Shown in pieces: positions 55,969 through 64,000 of a stretch of 64,000 nucleotides of DNA. Position 1 is the stretch's first letter. Every line of letters starts with the position of its first letter. A program made the translations under genes and the position numbers. Source of the stretch: Methylobacterium tarhaniae (GTDB lineage Bacteria > Pseudomonadota > Alphaproteobacteria > Rhizobiales > Beijerinckiaceae); contig NZ_LABZ01000054.1 in NCBI RefSeq assembly GCF_001043955.1, positions 1-64,000 of the forward strand. The letters run 5' to 3'. The notes below the pieces were generated by a model. It was not told the DNA's origin, did no database searches, and saw nothing but the letters and a program-made list of their open reading frames with translations.

Positions 55969-56337
55969 GCGACGACCGATCCGGCCGGAGCGCGCATGAT
56001 CCCCCCTCTGCGAGCCAGCGCGTTCACATATCGCGAGAAACAAAGGATGGGCAGTGCTTCAGCGGAGTGGTCGTTGTTGCGGTCCCGCGAGCTTGAGCGC
56101 AGTCGCAATCGCAACGGAGTCGCCGACCGGCCTGTGACCGTCACGCTTCCAGCCAGGGCATCGGGGCGAGAGATGTGAGGACGCCAGGCCGGTCGGCAGA
56201 GGAGAGCGGCGCCGCTTCTCGTCCCGACGGAACCCGGACTGCCCGCCGGTTCGGCGATGCTCGTTCCGGCATCGTATTAACCCCCGGGTGAGGAGGCCTG
56301 ACCTAGAATCCGGGCCGGCTGACTGAAGGGGCTCGAC
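55969..56337. other. Gene-free stretch before the pilin gene
   Basis: These 369 bases lie between the HdeD gene and the pilin gene. Short frames are present but lack ribosome binding sites or family features, and I see no strong promoter or repeat. Confidence 0.4.
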
Positions 56338-56532
56338 GTGCGCGGCAGATCGCGGGGAGAGGACTCGATCCGGCGGTTCCGGCGTGAGCAATCCGGTGCG
56401 ACGGCGATCGAGTACGCGCTGATCGCCGGCCTGATTTTCCTCGCCCTGACGAGCGCGCTCGCACTGTACGGAGGCTCGACGGGCGGCCTCTACGGCATCC
56501 TCAGCGACCGCTTCGTCGCGGCCCTGCGCTGA
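56338..56532 (+). CDS. Flp-family type IVb pilin subunit
   Basis: This 64-residue prepilin has a basic leader ending SG, a predicted prepilin peptidase cut G20/A21, then ATAIEYALIAGL with Glu at mature position +5 and Tyr at +6, as in Flp/Tad pilins. A hydrophobic helix and short C-terminus follow. The start is GTG 56338. No Tad assembly genes are in the window, so it depends on a machinery encoded elsewhere. Confidence 0.88.
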   Translation: MRGRSRGEDSIRRFRREQSGATAIEYALIAGLIFLALTSALALYGGSTGGLYGILSDRFVAALR

Positions 56533-56560
56533 GATCCTCTCCGTTACCGGGATCCCTTTC

Positions 56561-57433
56561 CTACTCGGCCGCCAGCCCGAGATTGTCCAGGCATTGCCGG
56601 ATCTGCCCGGCCAGGATGTCGGCGAGCGGGTTCGGCTCGCCCGTGCGGTGGCGCATCAGCCCGATTCGGCAGGCCGGCAGGGCCGCGAAGCCGTCCTGCG
56701 GCCCGAGCACCCTCATGCCGGGGCGCAAGGCGCTCTCGGGCAGCACCGAGACGGCCAGCCCCGCCAGCACCGCGGCGCCGACCGCGGTGGAGTTCCAGCT
56801 CACGAACAGGATCCGGCTCTGGCGCCCGCCGCGCTCCAGCGTCTCGATCGCGGCCCGGCGCCAGTTGCAATCGGGGCGGCCGAGGGCGAGGGGCACCGGC
56901 TGCTCGGTGTGGACGGCGTGGCGGCTCGATGTGACCCAGAGCAGGGCCTCGGTGCGGATCGTCTCGATGTTGCGCCGGCCCTTGGCCTCCGTGACGATGG
57001 CGAGGTCGATGTCGCCGTCGGCGATCCGGTCGGCGAGCATGTCGGTCGGCTCGCACACCACCGTCACCTCGGCCCGGGGATGGGTGCGGGCGAAGCGCCC
57101 GAGGATCTCCGGCAGGTAGCGGTCGGCGTAGTCGTCCGGCAGGCCGAGGCGCACCCGGCCGGCGAGGTCGCCCTCGTCGAAGGTCGCCAGGCACTCGGTC
57201 TGCAATCGCACGATGCGCCGGGCATAATCGAGCAGGCGCTCGCCGTCGTCGGTCAGCCGCACCCCGCGGCCGGCCTTGGCGAAGATCTCGCGCCCGATCC
57301 GCTCCTCGAGCCGCTTCATCTGCATCGAGACGGCGGATTGCGTCTTGTGCACGGCCTCCGCCGCGCGGGTGAACGAGCCGCTCTCGGTGATCGCCACCAG
57401 GGTCCGGAGCTGGTCGATGTCGAGGGGATGCAC
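56561..57433 (-). CDS. LysR-family transcriptional regulator
   Basis: This 290-residue protein has an N-terminal winged helix (residues 1-65, with SFTRAAEAVHKTQSAVSMQMKRLE) and a LysR substrate-binding domain. The start is GTG 57433. It is divergent from a DUF1127 gene. In Brucella and Agrobacterium, the LysR regulator VtlR controls small DUF1127 proteins and sRNAs, so a comparable role is possible here. A local divergent target is inferred. Confidence 0.88.
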   Translation of the reverse strand: MHPLDIDQLRTLVAITESGSFTRAAEAVHKTQSAVSMQMKRLEERIGREIFAKAGRGVRLTDDGERLLDYARRIVRLQTECLATFDEGDLAGRVRLGLPDDYADRYLPEILGRFARTHPRAEVTVVCEPTDMLADRIADGDIDLAIVTEAKGRRNIETIRTEALLWVTSSRHAVHTEQPVPLALGRPDCNWRRAAIETLERGGRQSRILFVSWNSTAVGAAVLAGLAVSVLPESALRPGMRVLGPQDGFAALPACRIGLMRHRTGEPNPLADILAGQIRQCLDNLGLAAE

Positions 57434-57579
57434 CGGGCGGCTCCATCATCAATCTGCGTGATGTGACACATCTCAATCATTCGCTCAACGCATCGGCCGA
57501 GCGGGGCTATGACGACGCAGCGGAAGAGCGATGGCCGGCGCATGACGAGGTTCGCCGACAGCTCCCGCCGGAGACCACG

Positions 57580-57912
57580 ATGACGATCAGTTTCGCCCCC
57601 TTCTTCGGTGTCCTCTCGCTGGCGCTCGGCTCCGGCCGCAAGGCCGCGCAGATCGTGGCCCGGATCGTCACCCTGTGGACTCACCGCCGCGCCGCCTACC
57701 GCTTGGCCGAGCTCGACGACCGGGCCCTGAAAGACATCGGCCTCACCCGCAACGACGTGGTGGGCGTGCTCGACCTGCCGTTCCGGCAGGATCCGACTGT
57801 TCCCCTGGTGCATCGACGTCGCGCGCGGCGCCAGCCCCCGCCGCCGGCCGTGACCATGCGCCTCGCGGCCCGGGACGGCCGGGCGGTGGAGGAGAGGGCG
57901 CGGGAAGCATGA
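57580..57912 (+). CDS. DUF1127-domain small protein
   Basis: This 110-residue protein has the Arg-rich DUF1127 motif at about residues 28-62 (TLWTHRRAAYRLAELDDRALKDIGLTRNDV region). DUF1127 proteins in alphaproteobacteria can bind RNA and affect phosphate or carbon metabolism. The ATG at 57580 follows GGAG; an upstream GTG at 57463 would add 39 unmatched residues. The gene ends before a clear terminator. Confidence 0.82.
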   Translation: MTISFAPFFGVLSLALGSGRKAAQIVARIVTLWTHRRAAYRLAELDDRALKDIGLTRNDVVGVLDLPFRQDPTVPLVHRRRARRQPPPPAVTMRLAARDGRAVEERAREA

Positions 57913-57950
57913 GGCGCGCGCGCCACCTCTGATCGCGCCATCCAGGCGAC

Positions 57951-57982
57951 GATCCCTCCGTCCCATAGGGGATGGGGGGATC
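57951..57982 (+). terminator. Terminator of the DUF1127 gene
   Basis: GATCCCTCCGTCCC (57951-57964) pairs with GGGATGGGGGGATC (57969-57982) around ATAG, 14 positions with two G-T pairs. No U tract follows. Confidence 0.65.
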
Positions 57983-58052
57983 GTGCCCGTTCGGGATTGA
58001 CCGAATCGACGGGCGACACCCCCGCCGCCTCAGGCTTCGACGGCAGGCGATC

Positions 58053-59675
58053 TCAGCGGTGCCGTGCCATCGGCGGGATGGGGAGCACCGCCATCAGGCC
58101 GGCCCCGTCGACGACCAGCGCGAGCGTGTCCTCCAGGCTGCAAGCCGCGGCGGGCAGTCGGACGCGGTAGCCGACCCGCTGCTGGCCCATCGCCTCGTAG
58201 CCCGGCCGCCCGGCCAGGTCCCGACGCATGCGTCGCGGCCTCTCCAGGGCGACGAGGCGTCCGCCGCAGAACAGCGCGAGATGCAGCCCCCGGTCCGGCG
58301 CGGCCGGATCGAAGGCGTGGGCGGTCACCAGAGACTCCTTCGCGGAGATGCGCTCCATCGACTCCACGCTCGCCCGCAGGGCCGGAAGGGCGAGGCCCCG
58401 CTCGGCGATGGCGGCCTCGGCTGCCGCGACGGAGCCCCACGATCCACCGGCGAGGGCGATGGCGTGGCGGGCCCGGCTCTCGGCCCAGTCGTTGCGCGCC
58501 GTCTCGATGCTGCCCCAGAGCGCGCAGCCCGTGAAGACGAGGATGAAGGCGGCGAGGGCCCGCTTCAGCGTTGCCGGCCTCAGGGTGTCGATCCGCCTGC
58601 GCAGGCGGTGGTAGAACGCCAGGTCGACGGGGCCGAGGAGGGCGGTGACCGCGAGGGCTCCCGCGAGACAGACGGCCGCGTAGGCGGGGCCCGGCCAATG
58701 CGGCGGGCAGGCCCAGTTCGCGAGCATCAGCACCGGCGGATGGGTGAGATAGAGCACGTAGCTCCAGTCACCGAGCGCGATCAGCCCTCGCGCCGCAGGG
58801 CCCTGGCGGCGGACCGGAGGCGCGGTGACGGCCGCGCCGACGATCAGCACCGCCGCGATGCCGCCGAGCCAGCGCGCGGCCGCGGTGTCGACGACGAAGC
58901 AGGCGGCCGCGAAGGGCAGGGCCAGGAGCGCCGTCGCGGGACGGATCCAGCCCGACGCGATCAGCCGCGGCAGCAGCAGCCCGCCTGCGAACGGGGCGCA
59001 GGCCGCGGTCACCGGCACGAGGTAGAGCGGCGGCGGCATCATGTTGCGGCTGTCGGGCGGCAGCAGCGGGAAGGCGACGGCGAGCAGGGCGAGCCAGGCC
59101 GCGGCAACCGGCACGAGGCGCCGCGCCTGGCCCGCCGCGGCGAGCAGGAACAGACCCAGGTAGAAGGTCAGCTCGAGGACGAGGGTCCATTCCACGTTGA
59201 GCGGCGAGCTGCGCTGCCCCGCGGGCGCGAGCGACAGGGCCAGCACGGAGACGCCGCCCAGTTCGAGGCCCAGGGCCGCGAACAGGCCGGCGAACAGCGC
59301 GACCACCGCGAAATAGGTCGGGACGATGCGGCCCACCCGATGCGCCAGGAAGACGAGGGGCGGATCGCGGGTGATCAGCCGCGCCATCAGGAAGCCGGAC
59401 AGGGCGAAGAAGATCGCGACGCCCCACACGCCCATCAGCTCGTCGAGGACCGCCCAGGGCCGCCCGGCTCCGCGCAGGGTCTGCGCGTAGACCGCGACGT
59501 GATGGACGAGGACGAGGCTCGCCGCGAGCGCGCGCAGGAGCTGCAGGTTCGCGAGGTCCCGGCCCGCCCGGGCGAGGCCTTCGGCCGCCGGCGCGGATCT
59601 CACCGGCGCGGGGTGAGATGAACCTGTGACGAGGCCGGGAAGATCCCGGTTGAGGCCAATGGACATCGCTGACAT
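58053..59675 (-). CDS. Acyltransferase_3 (OafA/NolL-type) membrane protein
   Basis: This 540-residue protein has about ten membrane helices of the acyltransferase-3 family. They start with LQLLRALAASLVLVHHVAVY, holding the conserved His, and include FFALSGFLMARL. A C-terminal soluble tail of about 150 residues follows. The family adds acetyl or other acyl groups to polysaccharides, lipids or macrolides. The start is uncertain: ATG 59675 is used, with 59666 and 59717 as alternatives. No polysaccharide cluster is next to it. Confidence 0.8.
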   Translation of the reverse strand: MSAMSIGLNRDLPGLVTGSSHPAPVRSAPAAEGLARAGRDLANLQLLRALAASLVLVHHVAVYAQTLRGAGRPWAVLDELMGVWGVAIFFALSGFLMARLITRDPPLVFLAHRVGRIVPTYFAVVALFAGLFAALGLELGGVSVLALSLAPAGQRSSPLNVEWTLVLELTFYLGLFLLAAAGQARRLVPVAAAWLALLAVAFPLLPPDSRNMMPPPLYLVPVTAACAPFAGGLLLPRLIASGWIRPATALLALPFAAACFVVDTAAARWLGGIAAVLIVGAAVTAPPVRRQGPAARGLIALGDWSYVLYLTHPPVLMLANWACPPHWPGPAYAAVCLAGALAVTALLGPVDLAFYHRLRRRIDTLRPATLKRALAAFILVFTGCALWGSIETARNDWAESRARHAIALAGGSWGSVAAAEAAIAERGLALPALRASVESMERISAKESLVTAHAFDPAAPDRGLHLALFCGGRLVALERPRRMRRDLAGRPGYEAMGQQRVGYRVRLPAAACSLEDTLALVVDGAGLMAVLPIPPMARHR

Positions 59676-59851
59676 TTCGAACGGTGTGACGCACTTGGCG
59701 CCGCCATGGGCAGGCATCGTCAGGAAATGGCAGGAAACAAGGCAAACCCAGCTTGATGGATGCTGATCCCGATCTGGCTGGCAATTATGCAACAACAGGT
59801 CTGGCCCGGCATCGGCCGGCCGGGTCGCCCGTCACGGGACGCGGGTTCCTC

Positions 59852-61273
59852 TCACGGCACCGGTTCCCCGACCGGCCGCTCCGCCTCCGCCCCGAGGCTC
59901 GCCGCCTCGCGCCGCTCCAGCACCCCGACCACCCGGAACGCCAGCGCCAGCCCCACCACCCCGAACAACGCCGAGCCGATCCCCATCCCGGCCATCGCCC
60001 CCTCCGGCCCGGCGAGGTGCGCGCCCAGCAACGCCGGCGGCATCGTGCCGAGCGTCGCCCGGCCCCAGTTGAGGGCGCTCGCGGCGAGCGGAAAGCCGAG
60101 ATTGTTGAACGAGGCGTTGCCGAGGAAGAGGAGCCCGTTGAAGAACCAGATCGCCCCGCCCGCGAAGCAGAAGAAGCCGAGGAGGTCGGCGCCTGCGCCT
60201 TCCAGCCCGAACAAGGCGGTGAGGGGCCCGCGGGCCAGCACCAGGGCGAGCCAGACCGCCGCGACGTAGAGGCCGGTCACCAGCGTGGCGTCGCGCAAGG
60301 CGGCGCGCATCCGGTCGAAGCGGGCGGCGCCCCAGTTCTGGCCGAGGATCGGCCCGACGGCGCCCGAGAGCGCGAACAGCCCGCCGAAGGCCACCGGGAC
60401 CATCCGGTCGACCACCGCGTTGCCGGCCACCGTCGCGGTGCCGAACCCCGCCATGACATGGGCGAGGAAAGCGCTCGCCACCGGCGGGGCGAGGTTGGTG
60501 AGCACGGTCGGCAGCGCCACGCGCAGGATCGGCCCGGCGTCTGCGAGAACCGCCGCGGGGCTCGGCCGCGCCACCATCCGGTGGATGCGGACCGCACCGG
60601 AGAACCCCACCCACGCGAAGGCGAGGCGGGCCAGCACCACGGTGATCGCCGCCCCCTCGATCCCGAGCCCGAGGCCGAAGATCAGCAGCGGGTCGAGCGC
60701 GGCGGTGACGGCGGCGCCGGCGAGCGTCACGTTCATGCTCCGCCGCGCGTCGCCGACCGCCCGCAGCACGCCGGAGAACCCCATTCCGAGGGCCATCAGC
60801 AGGGTCGAGGGCAGGGCGATCCACAGGAAGGTCCGGGCCGCCGGAATGGTCTCGGCCGTCGCGCCGATCAGCGTCAGGAGCGGCGTGAGCAGCGGCAGCA
60901 GGAGCGCCGTCACGGCCGCGGAGGCGGCCACCGACAAGACCAGGGAGGAGGCGGCGAGCCGGCGCGCCTGCCCGACATCGCCGCCGCCCAAGGCCCGCGA
61001 GACCAGGGCGCCGACCGCGATCATCATCCCGATATTGATCGAGACCGCGAAGACCTGGACGATGGTGGCGAAGCCCACCGCCGCCGTCAGCACCGGGTCG
61101 CCGAGCCGCGCGATGTAGAGCAGCGACAGGAGGTCGACGACGAAGATCGCCATCAGGCCGACCGAACCGGTCGCCCCCATCGTCACGACGTGGCGGAAGG
61201 TCGAGCCGGTGACGAAGCGGGCGGGCGGGATTGCGGTGCCGGGGCCGGTGTCCGGCGGGCGCACCTCACCCAT
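59852..61273 (-). CDS. MATE-family efflux transporter
   Basis: This 473-residue protein has 12 predicted helices in two MATE halves (for instance VDLLSLLYIARLGDPVLTAAVG early and AGNAVVDRMVPVAFGG late). MATE proteins export drugs or metabolites using H+ or Na+. The ATG at 61273 overlaps the upstream antiporter gene by eight bases, so they form an operon. Confidence 0.9.
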   Translation of the reverse strand: MGEVRPPDTGPGTAIPPARFVTGSTFRHVVTMGATGSVGLMAIFVVDLLSLLYIARLGDPVLTAAVGFATIVQVFAVSINIGMMIAVGALVSRALGGGDVGQARRLAASSLVLSVAASAAVTALLLPLLTPLLTLIGATAETIPAARTFLWIALPSTLLMALGMGFSGVLRAVGDARRSMNVTLAGAAVTAALDPLLIFGLGLGIEGAAITVVLARLAFAWVGFSGAVRIHRMVARPSPAAVLADAGPILRVALPTVLTNLAPPVASAFLAHVMAGFGTATVAGNAVVDRMVPVAFGGLFALSGAVGPILGQNWGAARFDRMRAALRDATLVTGLYVAAVWLALVLARGPLTALFGLEGAGADLLGFFCFAGGAIWFFNGLLFLGNASFNNLGFPLAASALNWGRATLGTMPPALLGAHLAGPEGAMAGMGIGSALFGVVGLALAFRVVGVLERREAASLGAEAERPVGEPVP

Positions 61274-63125
61274 CGGCGCCGGCCCGCTCGCGGGCGATGA
61301 TGTCCTCGGTCTCGGGGTTGAGGCCGTGCGAGGCGTGGAGGGGCGCGGTCAGGGGCTCGGGCTTGATCCGCACCAGGCTGCGCAGGGGATCGCCCCGGTC
61401 CAGGGGCTCGCCGGCCTGCTGCAGCACCAGCCGGGCGAGGTCGCGCTTGCGCACGTCGTCGACGGTGCGGGCCGCCTCCTCGGGGGAGAGGCCGAGCGCT
61501 TCCAGGGTGGCGCGGCCGAAGGCGAGGGCCGATTCGAAGGTCTCGCGGATCTGGTAATCGACGTCCCGGCCCATCGCCTCGATCGCCTGCACCCGGTCGA
61601 ACACCCGCACGTAGGTGCGGGCGGCCGGGAACTCGGCATGGACGAGGTCGACGATCTTGAGCGTCGCCTCCGGATCGTCGATGCAGATGCAGACCACCTC
61701 GGCCTTGCCGGCGCCGGAGGCGCGCAGCACGTCGAGGCGGGTGCCGTCGCCGTAATAGACCCGGAAGCCGAAGCGGGCGGCGCTGCGGATCTGCTCCACG
61801 TCCTTGTCGATCACCGTGACGCTCAAGCCCTGCGCCAGCAGCACCTGGTTGAGGATGTGGCCGAAGCGCCCGAACCCGATCACCAGCACCCGCGCCTCGG
61901 CGCCCTCGATCACCTCGTGCTCGGGCTCGAGCGGGGCGGTGGTGCGCCGCGCCAGCACCCCGTCGAGGACCTTGGCGCCGATCGGGCCGATCAGCATGGT
62001 GATGGCGGCGAGCGCGATGGCGAGCCGCCCGGCGGGGCCGTCGACGAGGCCGAGCTCCTGGCCCACCGGCAGGAGCACGAAGGCGAACTCCCCCGCCGGC
62101 GCCAGCACGGCGGCGCCGCGCAGGCCGTCGAGCCAGGACGAGCCGAACAGCCGGAAGAGGCCGGCTACCAGCGCGACCTTGATCAGGATCGCCCCGACGG
62201 TGGCGACGGACAGGCCGAGCCAGTTCTGCGCCACGAGGCCGAGGTCGATCGACATGCCGACGCTCATGAAGAACAGGCCGAGCAGCATGCCGCGGAACGG
62301 CTCGATATCGGCCTCGAGCTGGTGGCGGAAGTTCGATTCGGCGAGCAGCAGCCCGGCGAGGAAGGCCCCCATCGCCATCGACAGCCCGACCTCCTCCATC
62401 AGGAGCGCGGTGCCGAGCACCACCAGGAGGGCCGCGGCCGTCATCACCTCGCGGGCGCCGCTCGCGGCGAGCAGGCGGAAGAACGGGTTGAGGCCGTAGC
62501 GCCCGACCAGCACCACCCCGATCACCGCCGCGACCGCGGTCCCGGCCGATTGCAGGGCCGTGCCGAGCCAGGCCTCGCCGCCCTCGCCCGTCCCGGTCTG
62601 GGCGATCAGCGGCAGGAAGGCCAGGATGCCGACGATCGACAGGTCCTGGAACAGCAGCACCGCAAAGGCGCGCTGGCCGTAAGGAGAGGCGAGGTCGCGC
62701 CGCTCCTCGAGCAGCTGGAGCGCGACCGCGGTGGCCGAGAGGGCGAGCGCGATGCCGATCACCGTGGCGGCGCCGCCCGAGAGGCCGGAGAGGAAGCCGA
62801 GGCCTCCGAGCGCCAGGGCGCAGAGCCCGAGCTGGAGCGTGCCGAGCCCCAGGATGTCGCGCCGCAGCGAGATCAGGCGCGAGATCTCCAGCTCCAGCCC
62901 GACGATGAACAAGAGGAGCACCACCCCGAGTTCCGAGACGCTGCGGGCGGTCTCCGGCTCGGTGATGAGCGACAGGCCCGACGGGCCGATGACGACGCCG
63001 GCCACGAGGTAGCCCAGCACCGCGCTCTGCCCGAGCAGGCGGAAGATCGGCACGCCGATCACCGCGGCGGACAGGAAGGTCAGGACCGGCGGCAGGAAGC
63101 TGGCGTGGTCGGCGGCGGTCGCCAT
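61266..63125 (-). CDS. CPA2-family cation:proton antiporter with TrkA-N domain (KefB/KefC-like)
   Basis: This 619-residue protein has about 12 helices of the CPA2 exchanger type and a cytoplasmic RCK/TrkA-N nucleotide-binding domain from about residue 400 (LVIGFGRFGHILNQVL). A short C-terminal region follows. KefB and KefC are glutathione-gated K+ effluxers; no KefF/KefG ancillary gene is beside it. Its 3' end overlaps the MATE gene. It is divergent from ispH. Confidence 0.88.
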   Translation of the reverse strand: MATAADHASFLPPVLTFLSAAVIGVPIFRLLGQSAVLGYLVAGVVIGPSGLSLITEPETARSVSELGVVLLLFIVGLELEISRLISLRRDILGLGTLQLGLCALALGGLGFLSGLSGGAATVIGIALALSATAVALQLLEERRDLASPYGQRAFAVLLFQDLSIVGILAFLPLIAQTGTGEGGEAWLGTALQSAGTAVAAVIGVVLVGRYGLNPFFRLLAASGAREVMTAAALLVVLGTALLMEEVGLSMAMGAFLAGLLLAESNFRHQLEADIEPFRGMLLGLFFMSVGMSIDLGLVAQNWLGLSVATVGAILIKVALVAGLFRLFGSSWLDGLRGAAVLAPAGEFAFVLLPVGQELGLVDGPAGRLAIALAAITMLIGPIGAKVLDGVLARRTTAPLEPEHEVIEGAEARVLVIGFGRFGHILNQVLLAQGLSVTVIDKDVEQIRSAARFGFRVYYGDGTRLDVLRASGAGKAEVVCICIDDPEATLKIVDLVHAEFPAARTYVRVFDRVQAIEAMGRDVDYQIRETFESALAFGRATLEALGLSPEEAARTVDDVRKRDLARLVLQQAGEPLDRGDPLRSLVRIKPEPLTAPLHASHGLNPETEDIIARERAGADG

Positions 63126-63284
63126 CGCGCGGGGATCTCCCGGGTTCGAGGTCGGCTCAAGCCTTCCCTTACCCCGAACTAGGCCATCGGGCTAACCCGG
63201 TCTGCGGTCCTCGTGCGTGTCGTGCGTGCCGCAGGCGAGTCGCGCGGGCCGCAGGGGACCTGTCGCGCGCGAGACCTATTGATC

Positions 63285-63314
63285 GCCACGATTGCGTGGC
63301 ACAAGAGGTTGACA
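63285..63314 (+). promoter_or_regulatory. Operator-like palindrome and -35 box upstream of ispH
   Basis: GCCACG (63285-63290) and CGTGGC (63295-63300) form a palindrome with an ATTG spacer, eight bases before a perfect TTGACA (63309-63314). Seventeen bases later is only a weak CCACAT, and the ATG lies at 63346. If the box is used, the transcript would have almost no leader. Confidence 0.45.
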
Positions 63315-63345
63315 GGGGCCGCCCCGCCTCGCCACATCCCGGACC

Positions 63346-64000
63346 ATGAGCGCCTCCGTGAACCAGACCGACGCCGGTGCCGCCGCGCCCGCGAAGCCGC
63401 CCCTCGAGATCCTCCTCTGCGCCCCGCGCGGCTTCTGCGCCGGCGTGGTGCGAGCCATCGACGTGGTCGAGCGCGCGCTCGCCCTCTACGGGCCGCCCGT
63501 CTACGTGCGGCACGAGATCGTGCACAACAAGTACGTGGTCGAGAGCCTGAAGCGCAAAGGCGCGGTCTTCGTGGCCGAGCTCGACGAGGTGCCGGACGGC
63601 AAGGCCCCGGTGATCTTCTCCGCCCACGGCGTCGCCAAGACCGTGCCGCAGAACGCGGTTGCCCGCGGGCTGACCACCATCGACGCGACCTGCCCGCTGG
63701 TGACCAAGGTCCACCGCGAGGCCGAGATCCACCACAAGCGCGGCCGGCACGTGCTGCTGGTCGGCCATTCCGGCCATCCGGAGGTCGTCGGCACCATGGG
63801 CCAGCTGCCCAAGGGCTCGATCACCCTGGTGGAGGATGTCGAGCAGATCGAGGCGCTGGAGCCCGAGACCCGCGACAATCTCGCCTGGGTGACCCAGACC
63901 ACCCTCTCGGTCGACGACACCCACCACATCGTCGAGGCGCTGAAGCGCAAGTTCCCGAAGATCGTCGGCCCGCACAAGGACGACATCTGCTACGCCACCA
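63346..64000 (+). CDS. ispH: 4-hydroxy-3-methylbut-2-enyl diphosphate reductase (5' part)
   Basis: The first 218 codons are in the window and the gene continues past its end. IspH landmarks are [10 protein letters not shown] with cluster ligand C31, H60 in [11 protein letters not shown]94 in SAHG, and [11 protein letters not shown] with cluster ligand C116. The third cysteine should lie beyond 64000. The enzyme makes IPP and DMAPP in the MEP pathway, the substrates of IspA encoded at 11602. The first ~18 residues are a variable extension before the conserved start. Confidence 0.95.
   Translation, partial: MSASVNQTDAGAAAPAKPPLEILLCAPRGFCAGVVRAIDVVERALALYGPPVYVRHEIVHNKYVVESLKRKGAVFVAELDEVPDGKAPVIFSAHGVAKTVPQNAVARGLTTIDATCPLVTKVHREAEIHHKRGRHVLLVGHSGHPEVVGTMGQLPKGSITLVEDVEQIEALEPETRDNLAWVTQTTLSVDDTHHIVEALKRKFPKIVGPHKDDICYAT

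Overview
The window is high-GC DNA with short operons and looks like Methylobacterium or a close relative in the Hyphomicrobiales (Alphaproteobacteria). The evidence is the overall codon bias, vanillate demethylase genes, DUF4424, DUF1007 and DUF1127 proteins, a Flp-type pilin, and inositol-3-phosphate synthase in an alphaproteobacterial setting. The genus is inferred from protein character; no database search was possible. The first ~170 bases are probably not genomic: they carry a degraded Illumina/Nextera adapter, so the window starts at a contig end.

Left part (0.4-27.8 kb). A small secreted protein and tRNA-Asn are followed by a vanillate block: an AraC-type regulator facing vanA-vanB and an aromatic-acid MFS transporter. 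Vanillate O-demethylation yields protocatechuate and formaldehyde, which suits a methylotroph. Housekeeping genes follow: argG, mtgA, ispA, leuB, a LOG-family hydrolase, asd and an aminoadipate-semialdehyde-type dehydrogenase. Small Hyphomicrobiales-type hypotheticals lie among them. A secreted protein with a phage tail-fibre-like C-terminus and an M20 amidohydrolase precede a complete five-gene dipeptide/oligopeptide ABC operon.

Middle (27.8-34.9 kb). An obviously AT-rich island holds two translationally coupled genes, a stand-alone DUF262 protein and a HEPN-family RNase. It is a candidate anti-phage or toxin-type module. Next comes a sugar-type ABC operon (binding protein and two permeases, no ATPase), divergent from an enolase-superfamily dehydratase, with recognisable sigma70-like promoters in between.

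Right part (34.9-64 kb). copA, a DUF1007 protein, a PhoR-like histidine kinase and a YbhN-like membrane protein border the most interesting locus, a nine-gene directon on the minus strand (50.3 to 40.7 kb). Its order is inositol-3-phosphate synthase, HD-like hydrolase, SAM methyltransferase, Gfo/Idh/MocA oxidoreductase, YcaO protein, TIM-barrel sugar isomerase/epimerase, GT4 glycosyltransferase, PIG-L deacetylase, uracil-DNA-glycosylase-like protein. The Ino1 + GT4 + PIG-L combination recalls the front half of mycothiol synthesis, but here it sits with YcaO, oxidoreductase, isomerase and methyltransferase genes. I read it as a candidate undescribed cyclitol-glycoside pathway. The remainder holds an SLT lytic transglycosylase-like protein, an EmrAB-type pump, HdeD, a solitary Flp pilin, a LysR/DUF1127 pair, an acyltransferase, a MATE exporter, a CPA2 antiporter and the 5' part of ispH.

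Short palindromic repeats (C-rich arm, ACAC-like loop, G-rich arm) recur at several operon ends and act as, or overlap, transcription terminators.
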